64,000 nucleotides of DNA from Enoplolaimus lenunculus (taxonomy: Eukaryota; Nematoda; Enoplea; Enoplida; Thoracostomopsidae): positions 62,001 through 126,000 of the forward strand of contig JASANG010000513.1 in the NCBI GenBank assembly GCA_030248215.1, given 5' to 3'. This document shows, piece after piece, positions 23,418 to 35,400 of the stretch (the first letter of the stretch is position 1; each line of letters starts with the position of its first letter). Under the pieces are notes generated by a model, which did not search any database, was not told where the DNA came from, and worked only from the letters and a program-made list of their open reading frames with translations. A program made the position numbers and the translations under genes.

Positions 23418-26400
23418 ATGACAACATTTTTGGATCACGTGCGAACGGCTCAGTTCAGCAGGCAACAAATTGACGGAATAATCAGTGAACTCCATGATCT
23501 TGAGTTGTACAATGAACCCGACCGTGCTCCAAGCAGCGATTCAAGCTTTAACGAGCAGTTGGAATTGACTCGTATACTGTGAGTCGCAGAAACAGTAAGC
23601 TCACGGGGGGATTTTACGTTGTATACGTTGGCCATTCCGGCCTAGCCCACCCAACAAGCATCAAAACAAAAGTTTCGATATAAAATTTAGCACTAAAATG
23701 ACGTTCGGCTTTTCGCTCGTTTCGCTTGCGAGCTTTCTCTACTATCGTATCTCTTGCGTTTCCCCTTTTGACGTGCGATATATGTTGTGCAATATGATTT
23801 CACCCAGCGGAATACATATCAGCTACATCGGCGAGCTACTGCAATATAATAAACTCACATATATGAAAATCCAAAAATTTCGAAAAGGACAGGCCGTGCG
23901 ATCCGTAGCATATTTTTTCGATTTGTTTCTTTGCCCATTTGTTTTTCCTTGTATTTTGATGTTTTTGTGTTTTAGAATCCTGCAATTTTTCAAAACAACA
24001 CCAAACGACTATACCGTGCTATTCACAAGCAGCAATGGCGATGCACTTAAATTGCTTGCAGAATCATTTGGCTGGCACGGTTCCCCGGTTCCGTGTGAAT
24101 TTTGCAAAGCGCGACAATGTAAGTTTGCTTCGATAACTAAAGCGGTAACTGAATTTCATATACCAGGGCAGTGGATTATTAGATAAGGTGCCAAAACATT
24201 GATAGTTGCAATTTTATAAAATGTTTATGATAATCCTGTATTGAAAGGTATATTCTGGTTTTCATACGAAAAACTGGTCCTACGATACATTTGATTATTA
24301 TGGTATTCCGGAACTAGCCATTGTAGATGGCATGTCCCCGAATAACTTGGAAAAATTCAGTTATGGCTACTAACTTTTGATTTTCCCACTTGAATACAGC
24401 ATACATATAATATAGACTTACATCTATTACGTCCTGTTAAGGTTTTGTGCTGCTCATATGCGTAATAATTGTCAAACGCTGTATTATTGCATGTTATTTT
24501 TGCGGACGGTCAGGGGATTTTATTTTGAGTCTGAATCAATATGAGTCTATATCCTTTAGTAGAGTTCGTATTTGGATAGGGTACAAAATTTTTATCTAAA
24601 GAAGTCTGTAAAAGTTAATTACTGGTGATTCTATTATGCAAAAGTCTTCAAGGCCTAAACAACGTTCAGCCTCAAACTTTAAATCATGTTTGTAAAACGT
24701 AGCTAAATCATAGACAATGTCAGAAATATAAGGTGTGTGGTAAATCAACAACAGTACCCTTTGAAACAGCAAGGGTACTTCCTCCTATTCTAGTCACCAC
24801 AGTACTGTAGTGACCCGAATAAGAGGGGGTAATAAGAACGGGTCCCCATTTTGAGTCCCAATCAATAGGAGTCCGTATCCCTTATAAGAGTCCGTAAGCG
24901 GATAGAGTCTCAAAACTCTAAATAGAGTCCATAAATGTCAATTATCCCAAATTGTAGCGCATAAATGACTCCAGGACCAAATAATTTGAGTTCAAAACTT
25001 TAAAGCGTACTTAAATTTCGAATGTACATTCCTACCTTGCATTATCGCTCAAGCTATTGAAACAAGACAAATAAACGTTTAATTCAACGGATAATGCAGT
25101 AACGGATATATCAGTAACGAAGGCCGGCGGAGCGTGGGTTAAAAATAAACAACAGTGCGTAACCGAATAACATGGGGGATACCCTCGGGAGAGGCCAAAA
25201 AATATCAGTCTCCCCACCTTATTCGGATCACTACAGTACACAGTTTGCGCTTATGTTCAGAGTATACAACACGCACGAAAAGGTTAACTAATTTAAATAT
25301 ATATGTTGAAAATTTGTTCGTTTTAGCAATACTGACAAATGTGCAACATAGCAACGCGACGTCAGGATCACAAGTGGACAAGCTTGTATCATACCGCGTT
25401 GACTGTGTGACTAAAATCGAACAACCTGCTTTGATGTACCTTTCCGATAATCACACTTCTGTGTTAGGTAGACACACAAGGGCGCAGCCAAAATATAACC
25501 TAACGGAATGCGATTTCACCAATGGTTTGAAAAATGTATCAATAAATATATTGGCTCATGTCCACAAAAAAGAAATGTTTGCTAAACATAAGCCTAAACC
25601 TAAGTCTAAACTTAAGTCTAAGCGTAAGCTTCACAGTCTATTTTGCACGTAGTCTAAAAGTTCAACTTTATGCACAAGAATTTTAAACGAGTAGGAGCGT
25701 AACCTATTCAGAAAATTCATAAACGTTGGAAAGTCGAATGCTATCCGGTACAAAAGTAGTATATAAATTTTTAAGAACAAATTACATGTGCTTTTTGTGA
25801 CGGTCTGGAGGTCGCCTCTTTTAAATTTAGTCTAATTTTCGATCACAGTGCGCTTTTGAAAATTTTCTGGTCGTGTAGTAGTTTTTTTTTCATTTTTGGC
25901 TTTATATGAACATGAGAAACGTAATGGAAAATTGACGCAAAAGATTTCACACTAGAAACTAGCAATTAAAACAAGAAAACAAAATATTCTATTGTACAAG
26001 TGAGAAAGCCCCACCACATTTACGTAGTGCGGGGAAAACTTATAAAATGCCGTGGAACTTTGAAAAAAAGCAAACACTTATCCAAAACATTACAACTGAG
26101 ACATGAAACATAAAAAGTGGGTTTGACGCCGAAAAAAATTCTATTTTTGATGCCCAAAATTTAAATTGAGAGACAAAATCTTAATTGGGGGGCGTTCGAA
26201 CCGGGAACAAATCGAGATTAATTTTGAATATTTAGCTGATTATGTTTGCAATAATTTTCTGATTTTGTGCGTATATAACGCTTAAAAATTTTCAATCTGA
26301 CGAAGTCAGTTCCTTTAGCTAAGAATGTTATGTCTTGGCGAAATTTTCTGGAACCGGTGCCAAAACTTCAGTTGTACCCTGCATCGAGGTATCCAGTGAG

Positions 26401-29400
26401 TGTTTCTGTGTAAGTGCAAGTGCATAGTGGCAATTTCAGCTTGCATGAATGCGGCTTTTGATAGTGAAACAATCTATATAACTGTATTTTTGATTGGTCT
26501 AACTAAATAACATACAGCACGCGTAAACCGTCTTCTTGACCCTTCCTGGAGCTGTTTGTTCCTGTTATAGGTCAAAATAGGTGAACGGCTTAAAAAGTAA
26601 AAACTCCTGCATAAAATACGTTTAAAAGTTTAAGCTTGAGTTGTCTTTTGATCGCTATGGAACTTTGTCTAACCTGTAATTTTTTTGTAATGATAGTTTT
26701 GGAATGTTTTTAAATCGTCGATCAACGCACCTCGCTGGCTTCAGCATTGCTACAAATAAAAATGGGTTCTTGACCCCATCAAACGTTTCCTCAAATATTT
26801 AACCTCATTGTAAAATTCTTTTGTAAGTTTGACCCATGTATAGAACAGGGCCGGAACAGTAGTATAGCCTATTCCTACTCATAAGCGTAAGCCTAAGCGT
26901 AAGCCTAAGTGAGCATATGGATGAGCCTATTCCTAAGCCTAAGCCTAAGCCTAAGCCTAAGCAAAAAAATAGTCTAAAGCTTAAACTGACTCTATTATAG
27001 CCCCTCCGGAAAACGATCCAGCCCTGTTGTATACATGGGCCGTAAGTTTTTAGGAATGCGCGAAGTTGTCAAACAACGAAATGCAGTAGCTTTAGTATCA
27101 ACAGCTCAACCACCAGTGAATACGTACTCAATTGGAGCTGCGGAACTTGAACGTCGCATTGAGCGAAACAATGGAGCGAATAGTCCTTTCGGAAGATATG
27201 TGGACGATGGTCACCAGATGCCTTCAACTTCAACTGCTCCAGTTCCAACGTTCGAAGGGCACACAAGTCCTACAGGTTTGGAGGTTACAACGTAAAAAGC
27301 TCACTCGGTGTTCAAATTTTAAAAAAAGTTGTGAACAATTTCTATACTCTCTATTTTGAAACTCATTTTATAACTAATTTTTCTAAATCTGAAAATCTTT
27401 ATCGTAAAAAATATATTTTCCCTTCATACATTTTCTTGCCTTCTAAAATCATTTTTGCTTGCTGTAATTCTTGGTTTGTTGGTTTCAGTGCTGTTTTCAG
27501 GAAGTAAATCTCGAACCACTGCTGATAAAACGTGTAGTTGTCGTTCGTTGTTTGTTTATCCAGCGCAGAGTAACTTTTGTGGACGGAAATATCCGTTAGA
27601 CTGGATCAAAACAATACACAAACATGTATTGGGATCTGGAAAGTGGTAATTATGCCAGACCTATACGGTGCTCCACTTTTTTGGGCACTGTGCCGCGGCT
27701 ATGACCCCTGCCCCCTAGAGAGGGGGCGTAATTCAGGATAAACCTCGCGTGATCTATGCTAATTTCGCTTCACGTTCGCTTTGTTCAAGAGTTTTCTAAT
27801 TTATTACATATTCCGCCACCCAGGCCCGTAGCCAGCCCACCTTCCTAGGGTTGGCTAAAAATTGTTCAGGAGGGGTATTTAAAGGTTTTCAATGACTTAC
27901 AAGCAAAGTTGAAAATCTTCTTGAGGGGGCCAACATTTTGCAAGCGGACTGCGCCCCTCTGGCCTTCACTTGGCTACGGGCCCGCTTCCACCGTGTAATT
28001 TGTTCACTTTTTTGGATTAGTCGCTCCGGCCCCTATAAGTTGCCCATCTCATATATTTGCAGGAATTGAATAACCTAGCCGCGGCAATGCTTAAAGGGGG
28101 GTGCTAAAAACGTTTGTGAGCGACATTGCAGGATATTACGGTTAACAAACGAGTTCAAACTTTTTCTATGAGAAGGAGTAATTTTCTTCCGTATATTTTT
28201 AGTTGAAGCTGTGCCGTAATGTGAACTTTTACCTGTGTCCTGCGTAACGACTTATAGTTGGAATTAAGTCATCAAAATAGGTGTCCAAATATTGTTGCTG
28301 TTTTCGGGTGCCGGGCCCCAGTCCCGTATACTAGACGAAGTTCCGATTGCGGGTCTCGGTCGAAGTATGCAAATTTAGGTCGAGACACTTAAAAGAGTAG
28401 CCAGGACCGGAATTCAGTATCAGCTCAGTTGACTGGGATGTTGCTACATATTTTCTCGTTTTGATTTTGCATTATTGTTTAAGAAATTTTAGAGAAATTT
28501 TTGCGAGATTGTAGCTTTTTGGACAGTAGACGAAGTCAGTTGGAATGGAACTAAGAGTTAAAACGGAGGCGGACATGTGTAGGAAATCACGGCGGTTATA
28601 TTTTGGGTTGCGCATTGTGCAGGGATAAGCACAGTATTTTTATTCTTGGGCATTGTGAAACTTGGGGAAACTTAGGAGCGGGAGAGAAAAGTCTAGTGAT
28701 TCTAACGGGGTTAGTGTCGATATCTTAAACCGGAGGAACCCATTCCAACGGAGATGAGTTTGACAGAATTTGATGTAATTCTAACGGGGTTAAGATTGTA
28801 CGGCTTCTGGAAACATGGAGAAATATTAATACATTGTGGCCAGTGGCGGGGTTAACTCAGAATTCAGGCACAATGCTCACAAGGCATTTCGGACCAGGCT
28901 ACTCTAATTAAGACAACTTATCTTTGTTTGTCGTAAAACTGTGTTATCATCTATTGGGGTAGGGTAGTAAACGGTTAAACTGCCGCGTCGCTGTATCGAA
29001 GCAGATAGCGTAACATCGAGAGAGAGAACTAAAACTAAGCTGTAATTTGGGGCCTGCACACTGAACAAATTATCAACTTTGCACAAAGACGGTTTAAAAC
29101 AATTAATACCACACAGATTCCATAATATCGGAGTAAAAATTATGGCACAAACACCATAGTGCAGCGGTAACATGCTTGGTTCAAGTGCGAAAGGTCCAAC
29201 GTACGATTCCCGTGCCGCGCTGTGGCTGAATTGAATCATTTTTATTATATTCAGGTACGTAGCGCTTGACGCAACTTGGCTTACACCAACAGCAGCTCTG
29301 GATTTATCAACGTATCGGCCTGATTTTATTGTTATTTCGTTTGCGAAAATGTTCGGATATCCCACTGGATTAGCGGCGTTAATCGTACGCAATGATACAG

Positions 29401-32400
29401 GGGCTGATGTGTTACAAAGACAAGGTTAAAACACACCTTTCTAACGAGACTAACTATTAATATAAGCCCAAAAAGTAATTCACTGAAAATTGTTTTGGCG
29501 AAAACAAGAGTCACTGTTCGAACAAGTGTAAAAAATGGTTGCTGCTTGAAACATATTGAAGACAAGAGTAAGCAACTGGAAGCATTATATATGTGTATTA
29601 AAATGTAGCTACACTGCAAAAAATGGTGAGTCAAACTGACTCTCCCTGACATAGGCTTTTTCGGACTACACAAATTGAGTCAAATTCGACTCCGTCAGAG
29701 TCAAATTTGACTCACTGAGCGACTCATTGAGTAGAATTTGACTCTGGCTGAGTCGAATTTTGACTCAGTTTGTGTAGTCCGGAAAAGCCTATTTCGGAGA
29801 GAGTCAATTTGACTCACCATTTGTTGCAGTGTAAGGTCCATTGTATTGTTGGCCTGCTAAGTCCCATTCATCAGTACGCCAAACTAGTGTTACTAAAGAA
29901 GACGTGTAATATGCCACGAGCTATCGAAAGTGAACGATGTTTCGCTCCTCCAAAGGTCGGCCAGAATCGAGCAAAACTACCACACCCGGTTTACATTTAG
30001 GTTAGATTTCGTAAGTTACGAATTGTTGTCCAAGTGATTACCGATACTTTGCGGCGAATCTATCAACAGGCCGGGCCACACCGGCCGGCCGGCGATTTTC
30101 AGTTACTGTTTTTTTCTACTCATATTTAGGTTGTTGCCGCCGTTGTGGTCTAGGCGAAATGTTATCTAAAACGCAAACAGAAAACCACTATGGCATGACA
30201 TACAACAAACATGCAATGTTATTGCAAGAAATGCTATCACGAAATAACTTTTAATGAAAAACCATTCCATGACAGCTGAATTTTATTGTACAACGAATAA
30301 TTTCGCTATCAAGAACATGTTGGCGGCCACTACGCCGGCTGTATCGGCCGTGTCGGCTGTCTAATGCAGCCGGGCCGTCATCAAGCTGCTGGCTTCGCCG
30401 CTGGCCAGCTGACCGGACTGTGGGCGGTTCCACGTCTAATCAAAAATGTCCCTTGTCACAAATACCACTAATAAACAATTCGCAAATAAACTGGACGGAA
30501 AACTTACAAATTAAACAACCATCGTTCACATTTTAGGCTATTTTTCAAACGGATCGTTCACATTTTAGGCTATTTTTCAAACGGATCGTTCACATTTTAG
30601 GCTATTTTTCAAACGGATCGTTTATATTTTAGGCTATTTTTCAAACGGATCGTTCACATTTTAGGCTATTTTTCAAACGGATCGTTTATATTTTAGGCTA
30701 TTTTTCAAACGGATCGTTCACATTTTAGGCTATTTTTCAAACGGATCGTTCACATTTTAGGCTATTTTTCAAACGGATCGTTTATATTTTAGGCTATTTT
30801 TCAAACGGATCGTTCACATTTTAGGCTATTTTTCAAACGGATCGTTTATATTTTAGGCTATTTTTCAAACGGATCGTTTATATTTTAGGCAATTTTTCAA
30901 ACGGATCGTTTATATTTTAGGCTATTTTTCAAACGGATCGTTTATATTTTAGGCTATTTTTCAAACGGATCGTTTATATTTTAGGCTATTTTTCAAACGG
31001 ATCGTTTATATTTTAGGCTATTTTTCAAACGGATCGTTTATATTTTAGGCTATTTTTCAAACGGAAATGTTCAAGTCGCTTTGCCTGGACTAGATTTCCA
31101 CATAACAATGTCTAGTTTTGTTAAAAAGTATGAATGAATGATAGGCATGCCTCTTTTTACAATGCTTAACTTCGATATGTAACAGAAACTTGCTAATCCC
31201 ATCACTTGTGTTAATGAGTAGGGCACGTTTGACGAATCGTAAACAATACTGTTTATATTTTCTAAACCCTAGGCTTAGCGTTAAAACTTAAGCCGAAGGC
31301 TAAGCCAAAGCATAAGCCTAATGTCAAGCTTACGCGTGGCCAATTGTGCCCCATGGCTGCGGTCCTGGTTGACAGCAACTTTGTGGGTAATTTAATGAAG
31401 TTTAATTTATTTAAGGTTCGAAGATGGTATATCTTACTTCAGTGTTCTTAGTTTAAAGCATGGATTCAATGATATTCGACTTCATGGTTAGTATATACGC
31501 TTAATCATTTTCGTTTTTCTCATCGCTAACACTGGTTCACAATGGGCCAATTTTTTAATTTCTTATATATTTAACAGTCTCCTGGGTAGGCTTTAATTGT
31601 GCAACGGAAATTTGAGTGTTTGAAATTCTAATTTAAGGTACCAAAGTGGCGAGAGATCGTATCACTCAAAACTAAAATCTACGTTAAAGCTTTAGTACTA
31701 AAACTGCATTTGGATTCTTGCGCGCACCGTTTTTTACTATGCATTTACACATCATGTGGCCGATCCAGAAATATCCAAATCCGCTACTGCTTTTGAGTTA
31801 CAAAGATAGTTTTCAAATTTGAAATTATGAATAATACGGTTAATGTCTACTGTCAAAATTGCAAACTAACAGGTTCCCAGTATATTTTCAGGAGGAATCG
31901 ATCATATATGCAAACACACTTTCTCGTTAGCTTACAATCTTCGTTATCAACTGTCAAAATGTCGACATTACAATAACGCGTCAGTTGTCGTTGTGTACGC
32001 ATCCTGTTACGCAGATGATATTAACCGTCAAGGCCCTGTGGTTAACTTTAACGTCCTTAGACCTGACGGCTCATTTGTTGGATATACTGAAGTGAGTTAG
32101 GACCAAAGTTGAGAAAGGTACCGCTGCCGATGTGAGACATTGAGTTATGACCAAGGTTGAGAAAAGTAACCCTGCCGATGTGAGAACAGGTCCCAATTCG
32201 TAATGTTGATCATAAACTAGACTTCAAATAAGCCTAAGCCTAAGGTTTAACGGTGGCTTAGAACAAAGTCAAAACCAAGCGTAAAGCTCAAAAATATTTT
32301 CACCACAAGTCTATTCTAAAGCAGCTTAGGCAATCACTTTAAGATAATGCTCCGATCTGAGCCTAATTATTAGCTTTAGGTCAATGACACGAGCAAAAAT

Positions 32401-35400
32401 TACAAATGATTGGCCAATAATTTCTTAAGCTTTAAGTTGGATTTTGTTTCAGGTTCAACAAATGGCAGAAGTGTTCGGTTTACAAATTGGGTTTGGCAAT
32501 TTTGGAAACTTAGGAGCATGCCAAGAATATTTAAACATTTCTGATCATCAGTTGTTGACCAATTACAAGGTATTCTATTTCTGGCTCGTAACCAGCTCAA
32601 CATAGCGGTCAATATTTTTAATGCGGGCTCATATCCTTTAAAAAATTTTATATTGCTTTTTATGGAAAATGTTCAATTTATATACTGTGTTCACCGGAAA
32701 ATGTTTCAGTTACTGTACACGAATGTAACTTACAGTGAATGTTCAGTTCGTTGTGTTTAAGTGAATAGATTTTCAGTCATTGGCTTGAAAAGTAACTTTA
32801 AATGCAGCTTGCTGACATAATTTAGATCGGGTTGATGTCCAAAAGTCCTTCGCTCATCGATGGAGAACCAACTGGATCGGTTCGAGCTTCTTTTGGTCGA
32901 ACATCAACGCAAAGTAAACGTTGAGTTTTATGGTCGATAGAAGTTGAACTTAATTTCAACTACAATTGTTTTTAAAAAAATTTATTTTAAGTAGGCTTTC
33001 GTTTTACACTTAAACTTACCGCTGCGCTAGGGCTTAGGGTTCAGTTATACTTGTCATGCTGTTATATGGGGGTTTGAAAAATTTAGCAGGGGGTAAGAAT
33101 TTTTAATTACTATCCCCATACTACTTATTTTGAGCCATTACAGCTTTGAGTATTAAGTTTACACTGCATACCCCCTTCGTTTTAAAATTTTCATATTTAG
33201 TTTTTTTGTTTTTTTGGGGGTTTCCCCCTTTCATTAAAATTTTCTCATTTTTAATTTTCTGTAAAAATTGTAAGTTCTTACGTATATATTGCATGTGTGT
33301 ATGTGTGTATATACATATCTCGTGTGTATATTATGCATAGATGTGCGGTTGTTTGTATGTGTGTATGTATTAATTAATGTATTGTTGCTGTTGTTGTTGT
33401 TGTCAGATGCATGCACCGCTGTGCGCTGTAAGCCTTGGCTAACTGGCTGTTTATATTTGAAAAAACTTATGATTGTACGCTTGCAATATGTAGAAGAATG
33501 CGAAGGCGCAGCAGCTGTAAAGTTCTTTAGTGTACCGGTATTAACTGATTTTATGCTTAAGCCAGGGGAATGAATGGAGGTACGGTCACAGGGGTTTGGG
33601 TACCCTCTCTTCTCTTAAGAAGTACAGTCGGGTCAGATCTTACTAGTTTTAAATGGTAAAATTTCCAGCACGTTGCCCAATCTATACCGTATGTTTTGCA
33701 TGTATTACTATAACTGATGCGGTGACCCTTTTTTGCTGCTTTTAAAAAGCAGTTTTGTAGTCTACTGCTCAAGCTTGTTGAAATTTGCTCACACATTCCG
33801 GCGTTCATATTACACAGCGTGAAAACTTTGACAGTACGAAGCTCACTTTTGCGTACCTTGGTATTGTAACTGATTTATAATGGGGTACTCAGGAATAAAG
33901 TTTTAGATTAGTCTAGCTACTAGGTTGTCAGTTTTTTACCAACACTTGTGCAAGCACTGTGTTAAGTCTGTTTAGGGAATGGCTAAATAATCAGAATTTC
34001 TTAATTTGTAAACGGTTGATTGACCCATTCCTTTTTCTTTTAATATTTTCTTTTGACTTTGTAGGACAGTAATTCCAAGAAATGAACTCGGTTTGTAAAA
34101 CCCTGCGAAGTCAAAATATTGGAAGTTCGTGGAATTACTTGAATTTGTGGAATAATTTTTTTTTTGCAATTTGTAGATTCTAGTCAAAGCTTAGTTTTTA
34201 GGTATATTTTTGTAAATTTTAGCGAAAATTTTGTTTTGAATTTTGCGGATTTTCGACAACACATGGGATTTTTTGACTTTTTATGCAATTTTAAAGATCA
34301 CGGTTGTTTTCAAAACCTGGGATTCTAGTCAAAATATTTTATTCGGAGGATTTACTTCAAATTTTAATTTCAAAATTTGTTCTAAAAACCCAAGTATTAA
34401 GTCAAAATAAATTTTTTGTATAATTTTGTGGTAAATTTTTGCTAGAAATCTATTAGAAAAAAAAACCATAAGATTTATAAATTAAATTAAGCATTTAAGT
34501 TTCGGAAATTCTTTAGAGTTTTGTAAAATCGATAAAGTTCATGCTACCCTTTCATTTTACGAGTATAAAAGGGTTGTGTGCTTGCGTCTAGAGAGGGGCT
34601 TCAGTTTTGTATCGCGGCAGAGTTGTTGCCGGTTGTTATTACGAATTGACGTTTAGTAGCTTCTGAGTTTATTTGGATTTATTCGCTTGGTTATAGCACA
34701 AGTGTGCTAGTGTTAGGAATTGCTATAGAGTTGTGTGCAAAATATTGGAGTTTTGTTTAGATAATTTGCGGTCTAAGTCTTGGTTTCGGTGAAGCCCTGG
34801 GAGTCTGAAAATTTTTGGACATATTTCCGGAAAAGTCTTAGAAGACAGTGTTTTTTGCCTACGGAAGTATAGACCGCAGATAAGTAGTTGATAGAAAAAT
34901 AGCAGAGTTTGGTTTCTCCTTAAGGACACACTGCCGTTTTACTTATTCATTGCCTATTGGTAAATTAGTTTAGTTCGTTGCTGTGTGCAGTAGTAATTGG
35001 TGACCTGTGTGGCCTTAGTAGAGGTTTGTGGTGTTTGGTACAAGTAGTGACTACGAATTGTTTCACGACATTTACGCAGTAATCAGTGGAATTTTTGGGT
35101 TCGTATTTGAACATCCTATCGGAGTATTATTTAGTAATTGTGAAAAAGTCTGCGTATCCTGTTTTACTGAGAACTCTTGGGTCTGACACGTAGTGTGTGT
35201 GAAAATTTTATTTTTTATTGCCGAAGTGTACTATTTATTGTGAAGTATAAAGTTTGGTGATTTAGATAGTGGTATAGGAGTATAGAAAGTGTTTTTGGGT
35301 AACCCACGGAATACGCTCTTGGGTGTTATTGTAATCCAATTCTGGGTATATTTTTGGAAGGCACTCACGAGTGTTGACCGTGCGACGTTACAATGCGCTG

